Source of the DNA: UTCHB3 sp964431385
GTDB taxonomy: Bacteria; Bacteroidota; Ignavibacteria; Ignavibacteriales; Ignavibacteriaceae
Length of the DNA stretch: 64,000 nucleotides
Reading direction: 5' to 3'
Assembly (NCBI GenBank): GCA_964431385.1
Contig: CAYSJM010000012.1
Location: 3,012 to 67,011 of the forward strand
The position numbers and the translations under genes were made by a program. Shown piece after piece: positions 51,611 to 60,284 of the stretch; the stretch's first letter is position 1, and each line of letters starts with the position of its first letter. The notes below the pieces were generated by a model. The model was not told the DNA's origin. It worked only from the letters and a program-made list of their open reading frames with translations, and did not search any database.

Positions 51611-53425
51611 TTACTTGAGGAGAACCATTTTCTTGGTTTCAACAAAGTTTCCGGCAGTAAGTTTGTAAACATAGGTACCTGAAGCAAGTTTTGCAGCGTC
51701 AAAATTCACAGAATATGAACCTTGTTCTTTTACTTCATTTACCAATGATGCAACTTCTCTTCCGAGCATGTCAAATACTTTAAGGCTAACATTTGATCTT
51801 TCACCAACAGAGTATTTGATTGAAGTTGTTGGGTTGAACGGATTTGGGAAGTTCTGTGAAAGAACAAATCCTGTTGGTCCGCTAACTGCATCTTCAACAC
51901 CGGTAGCTGTGAAAGTATATGAACCTGAGTAAACAACTGATGGCTGTGTATCGTAGGTTGCGTCAGGATAATATCCTGTGTAACCTGCCGGATAATGATA
52001 GAATACAAATGCTGTGTATGAACCATTACCATTGCTCTTAACATAAGGAGCCATGTGGTGTGAATTTTCATTCATTCCAGGGCTGTCTGTAAGATTAACT
52101 GGTGTTGACCATTCTCCACCATCAACAAATCTGTAAGCAGCATAGATGTCAACAAGGCTGTCTGTAAGGGTGCGTGGTGAATTCCATGTAGCTACTAAAA
52201 CATTTTTGTCTTTGTCTGTTGCCAAATAAGAATCCGGACCAGTCTGTCCAAGTCCTGGACCTGCAAGCAGTGTATAAGAACCGTCGCCGATTCCTTCAAA
52301 AACAATTTTGCCATCCCAGCCGGTAGCTGTTTCGAAGATTTCAACTACGGCGTTTGTGCCGGTATTGTTATCGATGGTTGTATCAGTTACCTGGCAGATG
52401 AAGTGAACGAAACCATTTTTGTCAACATTCATGTCACCCTGATAAGAAACAAACGCATCGCCTTTTTTGTAGTCGTAAAGTCTGTCAAATTTAGAGAGTG
52501 CAGGAATGCTTCTGAAATCAGCAGCTTTCCATGCTGACCAGGTTGTTCCGCCATCTGTTGATTTAGAATATCCTGGTAACCAACCTGAGGTGATAGGAAC
52601 CTGGGTTGGGAATGTACCAAGCACACCATAATAAACTGTACCATTGTGTGAAGCACCACCCATAGCGATGTTACCACCGTCTTCGAACGAAGCACTAACC
52701 CATGTAGCAGGGCGGAAGGATTCAACAGCCTGGAAATCGGTTGTTTTCCAAAGATCGAGTGCAGCATCAGTACCATTGTCTGAAGCCCAGAAAACACCAG
52801 CGGTGCCATCATTAGCGAAACCGGGTACCTGTGATGAGTAGAGGATTGTGGTATCAGCATTTCTGTAAATAGCTGAAACCTGGAAACCTGATCCGGCATA
52901 TTCGTCAGCTCCGGCTCCAACGCCACCAAAAGCACCAGCTACAAGCTCTGGCCACATACCGGCAACGATAGCGTCCTGAATGTTTGAGCTTTTTGTTGGG
53001 TTGTTGAAGGTCATTGAAGGATAACGACCGTTGAAAGCAGAGTTGCTGCCGTTCATTGCAGGTGTTACTCTTGCCCAGGTTGCACCGGCATCTGTTGAGT
53101 AGTTGTAGAAAATTCTACCAGATGAACCGTAAGTAGTGTGACCTCTATGGATGAGCATTACTGTGTTTGTCCATGGGTCGAATGCCAATGGATTTAATGC
53201 ACCGATAGCAGGACCAAAAGTGTTGGCCATGGTATCAACCGGAACCCAGTTAAGTGCGGATGGTCCCCAGGAAGGTGTGCCACCGGTAAGTGGAAGAGAT
53301 ACTGTTGTTTCAACAGTTGGCTCAACTATTACCGGAGCTTTTTTCCCGAGTTCTCTTTTATCTTGGGCCTGAAGTGACATTACCAAGGTAACGCTTGCAA
53401 GCAAAAAGAGTGTTCTTTTAAGCAT
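51611..53425 (-). CDS. Secreted BNR/sialidase-like protein with T9SS sorting domain
   Basis: 604 residues. A Sec signal (MLKRTLFLLASVTLVMSLQA) is followed by a beta-propeller-like region with Asp-box/BNR-type motifs (FYNYSTDAGATWARV; SKSTDGGTTWSAW) that mark sialidases and other six-bladed propellers. The catalytic Arg triad of true sialidases is not evident, so enzymatic activity is uncertain. The C-terminal 85 residues form a T9SS type A sorting domain (SQNFPNPFNPTTS ... KKMVLLK). AGGAG lies six bases before the ATG. It is the first gene of the surface cassette. Confidence 0.87.
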   Translation of the reverse strand: MLKRTLFLLASVTLVMSLQAQDKRELGKKAPVIVEPTVETTVSLPLTGGTPSWGPSALNWVPVDTMANTFGPAIGALNPLAFDPWTNTVMLIHRGHTTYGSSGRIFYNYSTDAGATWARVTPAMNGSNSAFNGRYPSMTFNNPTKSSNIQDAIVAGMWPELVAGAFGGVGAGADEYAGSGFQVSAIYRNADTTILYSSQVPGFANDGTAGVFWASDNGTDAALDLWKTTDFQAVESFRPATWVSASFEDGGNIAMGGASHNGTVYYGVLGTFPTQVPITSGWLPGYSKSTDGGTTWSAWKAADFRSIPALSKFDRLYDYKKGDAFVSYQGDMNVDKNGFVHFICQVTDTTIDNNTGTNAVVEIFETATGWDGKIVFEGIGDGSYTLLAGPGLGQTGPDSYLATDKDKNVLVATWNSPRTLTDSLVDIYAAYRFVDGGEWSTPVNLTDSPGMNENSHHMAPYVKSNGNGSYTAFVFYHYPAGYTGYYPDATYDTQPSVVYSGSYTFTATGVEDAVSGPTGFVLSQNFPNPFNPTTSIKYSVGERSNVSLKVFDMLGREVASLVNEVKEQGSYSVNFDAAKLASGTYVYKLTAGNFVETKKMVLLK

Positions 53426-53797
53426 AGGATACTCCTATTTATTGATTGGTTTTGGATTGTTATTTAATTGTTGTTTAGAAATCCAAGCGAAAAACATAAA
53501 ATATTAACTTTATATTACTCACTTTTTACCACAATGCCAAGAAAATTCAACATCTAAAGCGTTCATTTGCTCCATTTATCTGATTTTCCCGCCATTTATG
53601 ACAATTATTTAATCACTTGTGTATTCAATCTTGTGCTTTATCCTCATTCCGGCAAAAAAGTAATATTGAGGACAGGGAAATTATTCAAATATTTTTTTTC
53701 AAACAACAGTTTTTTCAAAAAAAATAATAAAAATTTAATACAGTAATTCCAAACTTCACCTGCGAATTACAAAAATATACTGTTTTTTGAAAGGTAA
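53426..53797. other. 372-base AT-rich intergenic region
   Basis: No reading frame or RNA structure of note. It holds the end of the thioredoxin transcript and the upstream region of the T9SS BNR-like gene. T and A runs around 53690-53725 form a purely AT inverted repeat (ATTTTTTTT / AAAAAAAAT), which could assist termination after trxA, but GC pairs are lacking. No promoter consensus could be assigned with confidence. Confidence 0.5.
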
Positions 53798-54118
53798 TTA
53801 GATGTACGGGGTGATTTTTTGTACTATAACTGTCTTCTGTACAGCACCAATAATCGTGTCAACTACCTGTCCATTCTTGAATAATAAAAGTGTAGGAATG
53901 CTTCTTACACCAAACTTCACCGCTGTATCTGGATTTTCATCAACATCGAGTTTACCAATTTTTATTTTTCCGTCATACTCGCCTGCGAGTTGTTCCACGA
54001 TCGGTGCAATAGCACGGCAAGGCCCGCACCATACAGCCCAAAAGTCGATTAATACGGGTATGTTCGAGTTTGTTACTTCATCATTAAAATTCTGGTCGGT
54101 TATTGTTACCGGCTTCAT
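53798..54118 (-). CDS. trxA: Thioredoxin
   Basis: 106 residues, cytoplasmic, with the classical active site WAVWCGPCRAIAP (CGPC), where one of the usual Trp-Ala residues is replaced (WAVWC rather than WAEWC). The cis-proline segment RSIPTLLLFKNG and the preceding DVDENPDTAVKFGV are intact. It reduces protein disulfides with electrons from thioredoxin reductase. It lies 16 bases downstream of the SDR gene. Confidence 0.96.
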   Translation of the reverse strand: MKPVTITDQNFNDEVTNSNIPVLIDFWAVWCGPCRAIAPIVEQLAGEYDGKIKIGKLDVDENPDTAVKFGVRSIPTLLLFKNGQVVDTIIGAVQKTVIVQKITPYI

Positions 54119-54134
54119 AAGAGTCCTTTCAGAT

Positions 54135-54959
54135 TTAGATTGTTTCGCTGTTCTGACCTACATAACTTACAATATCTTCACCACCATCTACATTGATAAC
54201 ACCACCGCTTACCCAGCGACCTTCATACTTACACAATAACGAAATTATATCAGCTACATCTTCGGGCACGGTGAGCCTGCCACCGGGGTTTTTTCTCCGT
54301 GCTACTTCAAGCATCGGTACACTTCCGGGGATTTTTCTGAGGGCTGGAGTATCTGTCACGCCTGCCATAATTGAGTTGGCTGTGATGCCAAATTGTCCAA
54401 GTTCGCTTGCGAGTTGTCTGATGTGCGACTCTAAAGAAGCTTTAGCAGCAGATACAGCCCCGTAAGACGGGATGATAGCATGACCGCCTGAGCTTGTCAT
54501 ACCAAAAATTCTGCCACCCTCTGAGAGTAAACCCGCCTGAAACAGATCTTGCACCCAATAAACGAGTGAATGAGCCATAACATCTAATGTCATCTCCATC
54601 TGGGCTTTGGTGATGTATTTACCACCGTCAACAGGGACGAATGGCAAGAGTGTGCCAAAAGCGAGAGAATGCATTACAACTTTAATTTTTGGGTGGGTCT
54701 CTTCCGAAAGAAGACTCTCGATGATTTCCTGTCTCTTCTTTTCATCAGCAGCATTCATATTAAAGAATTTTGCTTCGACACCGTAGCTTTTGATTTTATC
54801 GATGATCTCGTTCACGAGAGGCATATTGACTGCCCTGTCTAAATGCACTCCAATGATGTTGTATCCGTCTGCTGCAAGTCTTACTGCCGTTGCTCCACCA
54901 AATCCGGATGAAGCTCCAAGAATCAGGGCATAATACTTACCTGTGGATCCATTACTCAT
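54135..54959 (-). CDS. Enoyl-ACP reductase-like short-chain dehydrogenase (FabI/FabL type)
   Basis: 274 residues. Rossmann motif ILGASSGFGGATAVRLA at the N terminus and the active site SYGAVSAAKASLES, in which Tyr and Lys are separated by six residues (Y-X6-K). This spacing marks enoyl-ACP reductases, not ordinary SDRs (Y-X3-K). MHSLAFGTLLPFVPVD and ITANSIMAGVTDTPALRKI also resemble FabI/FabL. It would reduce trans-2-enoyl-ACP with NAD(P)H in the last step of fatty-acid elongation. Whether it is the main reductase is unknown. Confidence 0.78.
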   Translation of the reverse strand: MSNGSTGKYYALILGASSGFGGATAVRLAADGYNIIGVHLDRAVNMPLVNEIIDKIKSYGVEAKFFNMNAADEKKRQEIIESLLSEETHPKIKVVMHSLAFGTLLPFVPVDGGKYITKAQMEMTLDVMAHSLVYWVQDLFQAGLLSEGGRIFGMTSSGGHAIIPSYGAVSAAKASLESHIRQLASELGQFGITANSIMAGVTDTPALRKIPGSVPMLEVARRKNPGGRLTVPEDVADIISLLCKYEGRWVSGGVINVDGGEDIVSYVGQNSETI

Positions 54960-55058
54960 AGATGTAACTTTCTTTGTAGATTAAAATGAAAATAGAGTTG
55001 CAATAATACAAAAATTGTTTTAGAACATAAAGAGATTAATTTGTTGTCAATATGGTTG

Positions 55059-58000
55059 TTATCGGTCAACCATCAGATTCTCAAAACCGACAATTTCACC
55101 TAATTTATTTATAATATTCCTGTTTACACTCATTTTTTGAAGTGAAGCCCTGAATATTCGCGGTAAAATCTTCCCGTTTTCTCTCTGAATAAACTCAAAA
55201 AAGAGCTCGACACTGCCGGGACTTGCAGACGAAAGTTCGTAAATTTTCTCGAGACCCTCCATCGGAACTTTTTGCGGGTCTATGGTTATTTTTAATCTTT
55301 TTGTAAATTTTTCGATGCAATATTCGATCGGCATGGCATTTTCAACGATTATTTTCACGGAATCGCCGTTTAGCTCTGCAGTCCCGTTAAAATATAACAC
55401 AGCCCCGTTATTAATCAGATTTATATGTTTTTCGTAAGGTTTCGACCACATAGTGCACTCGAACATGCCATTAAGTCCGTTAACAGTAAAATTGGCAAAG
55501 GTTGATCCCTTTGCACTTATTTTTGTCTCCAGATTATTTACCACACCACAAAGACCAACCATTTTTTCATTAACAGTTTCAAAGTTATCAACCGTGGAAG
55601 TAAACGAAAATGCTCTTTCTTCCAGTTCAAATGCAGCCATAGGATGGTTCGAAATATAAAATCCTGTAACCTCCAGCTCATTCATAAACCTGTTTTCGGG
55701 GCTCCAGTCTTCAACTTCAGTCAGTTTTGGTTCAACTATGGTATCCTGTAAAACATCCTCACCAAAAAGACTTGCCGTGCTGTCATCTGTTAGCTCCCGT
55801 ACATTTTGTCCAAATACTATTATCTCGGGTATCGACTCAAAAATAGCCCGTCTGTTGTTAACCATCGAATCGAAAGCTCCAGCCATCACCAAGCCTTCCA
55901 TAGCCCTTTTATTGACCAATCTAAGATCGACCAATGATGCAAACTCGAACACGCTCTTAAAATCTCGCCCTAATTTTTTTCTGGCTGCTATAATACTGTC
56001 AACTGCCGTCTCACCGACATTTTTAATTGCAGAAAGTCCAAATCGAATCTTTTTCCCTTCAACAGTGAAGAATTTTGCAGGTTTGTTTACATCGGGAGAC
56101 ACCACTTCGATTCCCAATTTTCTACAATCTTCAAGAAAGAGAGTTACCTTCTCTTGTTTGCCAAACTCGTGCGTCATGTTCGCTGCCAAAAACTCGGCAG
56201 TAAAGTGGGCTTTCAGATATGCTGTCTGATATGCCAGATAAGAGTAAGCTACAGCATGACTTTTATTAAATCCGTAATTAGCAAATTTATCAATCAAATC
56301 GAAAACCTCACCGGCGGTTTTAGCCTCAATACCATGAGCTTCAGCAGCCTCGATAAATATTTTTCTTTGTTTCTGCATCGCATCCACATCTTTTTTCCCC
56401 ATCGCACGGCGGAGAATATCCGCTTCTGCAAGAGACAGACCGGCAAGCTGATTTGCAATTCTTATAACCTGTTCCTGGTAAACTATAATGCCATAGGTTT
56501 CCTGTAGAATTGGTTCAAGCTTCGGGTGGAGGTATGTGACTTTCTGCCTGCCATACTTCCTGTCGATGAAGTCATCGATGTGCTCCATCGGTCCCGGTCG
56601 ATAAAGAGCATTCATCGCCGCAAGATCTTTAATCGATTGAGGTTTTAATCTTTTAAGATGTTTCCTCATCGGAACAGATTCAAACTGAAAGATGCCTGTT
56701 GTTTTTCCGTCTGCAAAAATGTCGTATGTAAGCGGGTCATCCAACGGAATGGAATCGATGTCATCAACCCATTCCTCTTTTGGTCTAATCTGCCTTACCA
56801 TTGCCAATGTATCTTCGATAATTGAGAGTGTCCGCAAACCAAGGAAGTCCATCTTCAAAAGTCCGGCTGCTTCCAATTCCTTCATGTTATACTGGGACAC
56901 AGCCTCCATAGTGGAAGTGTCAACCACGGCAAGTGGTACATAGTCACTTACATCGCCGGGTGCGATTACGACGCCCGCAGCGTGTTTGGAGGCATTACGA
57001 TTCATCCCCTCGAGTGTCTTCGCATATTTGAACAGCTCTAACATTGTGGGGTCTGTGGTCTTCGCATAAGTTTTTAATTCAGGAACTTCTGCAAGGGCTT
57101 TCTCGATGCTGTAAACTTTTCCAAATATTGAAGGAATAAACTTGGTAATATGATTTACTGTTGAGAGCGAAACATTTAGCACACGCCCCACATCCTTTAT
57201 TGCAGCTTTTGATGCGAGTGTGGAAAAAGTGATAATTTGCGAAACTGATTCTGAACCATACTTTTGTTTAACATACTCGATTACTTCTCCCCTCTTTTCA
57301 TCTGCGAAGTCAACATCGATATCGGGCATCGACTTTCTCGCGGGATTTAAAAATCTTTCGAACAGAAGATCATAATCGAGCGGATTAATTTTTGTAATGC
57401 CGAGCACAAATGCAATCAAGGAACCGGCTGCTGAGCCTCTTCCGGGACCTACTGCTACACCCATCCGTTTGGCTGCATTTATAAAGTCCTGTACGATAAG
57501 GAAATAACCCGCAAACCCCATCGATTTTATGGTTGCAAGTTCGTACTCAAACCTCTCCCTTAACTCGTCACTTTTTTTCCCGTCAGGGAAAAGTTCGTCA
57601 AATTTTTGTCGGGAAAGATACTCAAAATAACCGTCAAGAGTCTTTTCGGGTGATTCCTCGGGGATGGGGAATTTTGGAAAAAAGTATTCTTTTTTATCGA
57701 GATTCACATCACATTTTTGAGCTATTTCAAGGGTGTTGGCAATCGATTCGGGATAATCTTTAAAGAGATTTATCATCTCATCTTGCGACTTAAAATAGAT
57801 CTGGTCTGTGCCATATCTTAATTTTTTGTATTCGGAGTCACCCCCCTTTTCAGAGAGTTTAAGGAGAATATTGTGAGCAATTGCATCTTCGCGTTTGATG
57901 TAATGGCAATCGTTAGTGGCAACAATCTTTATGCCGAGCTCTTTCCCGAGTCGTGGCATCCCTTCAAGAATCAGTTTGTCGTCAGCTAAATTGTGGTCCT

Positions 58001-58550
58001 GAATTTCGAGGTAAAAATCATCTCCGAATATCTCGTGATACTGAATTGCCACTTCTTTCGCTTTGGCATAATCCCGCCTTTTGAGATAAAAGGAAACAAC
58101 TCCCCCAAGACAGGCGGAAGTGCAAATTAACCCCTCTGAATATTGTTTTAACAGCTCCAAATCGATTCGGGGTTTATAATAATAACCCTCCAAAAAGCCT
58201 CTTGACGAAAGCTTTATCAGATTTTTGAACCCCTGGTTATTCTTCGCCAAAAGTATGAGGTGGTGGTAAACTTTTTTTCTGTTACCTGTGAGCGGGTCAA
58301 TTTCAGCGGTTTTGTCGAATCGGCTCTTATTCTCGATGGTGATATATGCTTCCATACCGAGAACAGGCTTTATACCTGAGCCTTTGGCAGCTTTATAAAA
58401 TTCAGGGATGCCGTACATAACACCATGGTCGGTGAGTGCCACAGCCGTCATATCAAATTCGGCCGCAGCTTTCACCAGGCTCTTTACGGTGCAAGCGGCG
58501 TCTTGTAAACTATAATGTGTGTGATTGTGCAGATGTACAAAATTACCCAT
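55059..58550 (-). CDS. dnaE: DNA polymerase III alpha subunit
   Basis: 1163 residues. PHP domain at the N terminus (HLHNHTHYSLQDA, residues 6-18), polymerase catalytic aspartates in PDIDVDFADEKR (Asp410, Asp412, Asp414), helix-hairpin-helix segment (FGLSAIKNVGETAVDSI) and an OB fold near residues 970-1060. It is the replicative chain-elongating subunit. It lies 51 bases downstream of the broken AAA/nuclease-like gene, which interrupts an otherwise housekeeping run. Confidence 0.99.
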   Translation of the reverse strand: MGNFVHLHNHTHYSLQDAACTVKSLVKAAAEFDMTAVALTDHGVMYGIPEFYKAAKGSGIKPVLGMEAYITIENKSRFDKTAEIDPLTGNRKKVYHHLILLAKNNQGFKNLIKLSSRGFLEGYYYKPRIDLELLKQYSEGLICTSACLGGVVSFYLKRRDYAKAKEVAIQYHEIFGDDFYLEIQDHNLADDKLILEGMPRLGKELGIKIVATNDCHYIKREDAIAHNILLKLSEKGGDSEYKKLRYGTDQIYFKSQDEMINLFKDYPESIANTLEIAQKCDVNLDKKEYFFPKFPIPEESPEKTLDGYFEYLSRQKFDELFPDGKKSDELRERFEYELATIKSMGFAGYFLIVQDFINAAKRMGVAVGPGRGSAAGSLIAFVLGITKINPLDYDLLFERFLNPARKSMPDIDVDFADEKRGEVIEYVKQKYGSESVSQIITFSTLASKAAIKDVGRVLNVSLSTVNHITKFIPSIFGKVYSIEKALAEVPELKTYAKTTDPTMLELFKYAKTLEGMNRNASKHAAGVVIAPGDVSDYVPLAVVDTSTMEAVSQYNMKELEAAGLLKMDFLGLRTLSIIEDTLAMVRQIRPKEEWVDDIDSIPLDDPLTYDIFADGKTTGIFQFESVPMRKHLKRLKPQSIKDLAAMNALYRPGPMEHIDDFIDRKYGRQKVTYLHPKLEPILQETYGIIVYQEQVIRIANQLAGLSLAEADILRRAMGKKDVDAMQKQRKIFIEAAEAHGIEAKTAGEVFDLIDKFANYGFNKSHAVAYSYLAYQTAYLKAHFTAEFLAANMTHEFGKQEKVTLFLEDCRKLGIEVVSPDVNKPAKFFTVEGKKIRFGLSAIKNVGETAVDSIIAARKKLGRDFKSVFEFASLVDLRLVNKRAMEGLVMAGAFDSMVNNRRAIFESIPEIIVFGQNVRELTDDSTASLFGEDVLQDTIVEPKLTEVEDWSPENRFMNELEVTGFYISNHPMAAFELEERAFSFTSTVDNFETVNEKMVGLCGVVNNLETKISAKGSTFANFTVNGLNGMFECTMWSKPYEKHINLINNGAVLYFNGTAELNGDSVKIIVENAMPIEYCIEKFTKRLKITIDPQKVPMEGLEKIYELSSASPGSVELFFEFIQRENGKILPRIFRASLQKMSVNRNIINKLGEIVGFENLMVDR

Positions 58551-58600
58551 ACGGGGGAAATCTCTTCTTGAATTTAAATTTCGATTTTATTTAACTGTTG

Positions 58601-59724
58601 TTATTTTTTATAAATCTCTGACTTCACATCTATATTTTCTCGGGAAAAAGATGCACCGACCAAAATTATTTTTTTGCCAGAGTTCAGATATCTCTCTAAA
58701 TATTTTTTATCTGTTATTTGCTTCAGCCCTGTTTCTGCACCTTTTTTATGTTTCAGTTCTATTATGTAAATTTTATCACTAAACTCTATGACTCCGTCTA
58801 TTCTGCCCGTATTCGTATTTATCTCGGATTCAACTGTTATACCGGACATATACATCATCATGATAAAAAGTGAATGATAATATTTTTCTTCTTCGATAAA
58901 AAGGTTTGATGGAATTCTGGCAAACAGCGATTTAATCGTGTTCGTAAAACCCTCAATATCCTCATTATTCAGATAATAAATCAAATCGAACGAACCGGTG
59001 TTTACATCTCCAACAGGTTGTTCAGTCAGATTGGCAAACAGCAGACTGTACAAAGCATTCTGAACTTCATAATTTGGGACATCGAGAACGAACTTTTCCA
59101 TCCCGAACATCAAGATTACTTGAGAAATTGTCAAATAACCCGTTTGAAAAAGGATGCACTTTAAATCAAGATTGTGCAAATCTTCAAGTTGCGAGGTGGA
59201 TGATGAAATTTCAAGAATATCGAATGTGTTCAGATCATATTTTCCCTTTTTGATCAACTGCATAAGATAATTAGGTGTTCCCGTTTCGCACCAGAAGTTC
59301 CTGAACCTGTACAAATTAAAGAAACTTAATATTGCAAACGGATTATACAGTTTTGTTTTTCCATCCCAAGAGTATCCGTTATACCAAAGTTTTGTCCGAA
59401 TCAGGATTTCATTCACCGATAAACCTGTTTTTAAGTCGTCTGCATTTGTAGTTGCCAGCGACGAGAAATCCAGTCTGATAACCGGGTGCTTCTCCCACTT
59501 TGAGAAATTGTAAAGTGCCAACCCCTCAAACATAGCCTTATTTCCGTAAAAATATTTTGAAAGTGTGGAGATAAAAAGGGATTTACCAAAACGGTGTGGT
59601 CTTGAGAGAAAGACATACTTGCATGATTCAATAAGCTTCTGCACATACATCGTCTTGTCGATGTATAACATCTCTTCTTCAATAATACGGGAAAAGTTTG
59701 TATTCCGAGTGGAAGTTTTTTCAT
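58601..59724 (-). pseudogene. AAA-ATPase-like/PD-(D/E)XK nuclease family gene, frameshifted and internally deleted
   Basis: Family proteins start with M-K-K-L-P-x-G-I-Q-T-F. That start is present at 59724 (MKKLPLGIQTF) but in a different frame from the body, which begins SRIIEEEMLYIDKT. The two join if one base is added to the four-A run at 59692-59695, so a one-base deletion is likely. The Walker A-like RPHRFGKSL is kept. After LDFSSLATTNADDLKTG the sequence jumps directly to LSVNEILIRTKLWYNGYSW, omitting some 130 residues with Walker B found in the usual 510-520-residue protein. The C-terminal nuclease-like motif (GRIDGVIEF ... IIELKHKK) is intact. A TTG at 59761 could still give a 386-residue product. 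Confidence 0.82.
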
Positions 59725-59819
59725 TCAAGCCTTGTTGGAAAATCGTCGGCAAATATAACAATAAATGTGAATTTACTGAAAATCAGTTAGGGGAATCTCT
59801 ATCGAATAACTCCGGTATC

Positions 59820-60284
59820 CTACCCCTTCCCGGTGGAACCAAACCCGCCGGAGCCTCTTTCTGTTTCGCTTATTTTATCAGCTTCTTCAACTGATGCCCT
59901 GAAAACTTTACCAAGAATTAGTTGTGCAATACGGTCACCGCGTCTGATTTCAAAGTCTTCCTTCCCAAAGTTAAACAGGATTACTTTGATTTCACCTCTG
60001 TAGTCTTCATCTATCGTACCGGGGGCATTTAGAACCCCAATTCCATTTTTAAAAGCAAGTCCACTTCTGGCTCTTACCTGAATTTCATATCCTTTTGGAA
60101 TTTCAACCTGCAGATTTGTTGGAATTGCGGCAAAGCCACCGGCAGGAATCGTAATAGCATCCAAAACCCCCGCCCTTACATCCATGCCCGCTGCACCTTC
60201 GGTTTGATATTCGGGGAGCGGGATATCGATCATTGACTTATCGATTCGCTTAAATTTCAGTAATAATTTCTCAACCATTTTCAT
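59820..60284 (-). CDS. dut: dUTP diphosphatase
   Basis: 154 residues. It hydrolyses dUTP to dUMP and pyrophosphate, keeping uracil out of DNA. The five conserved motifs are seen: GAAGMDVRA, RSGLAFKNGI, GTIDEDYRGEIKV, RGDRIAQLIL and the flexible C-terminal RGSGGFGSTGKG. The ATG at 60284 overlaps the flippase stop (ATGA); a second ATG at 60278 has better spacing from AGGAG and may be the real start. Confidence 0.98.
   Translation of the reverse strand: MKMVEKLLLKFKRIDKSMIDIPLPEYQTEGAAGMDVRAGVLDAITIPAGGFAAIPTNLQVEIPKGYEIQVRARSGLAFKNGIGVLNAPGTIDEDYRGEIKVILFNFGKEDFEIRRGDRIAQLILGKVFRASVEEADKISETERGSGGFGSTGKG

Noticed and set aside
53690..53725. Inverted repeat of A and T runs
   Set aside because: Contains only AT pairs in AT-rich spacer DNA; not convincing as a structured RNA or terminator by itself.
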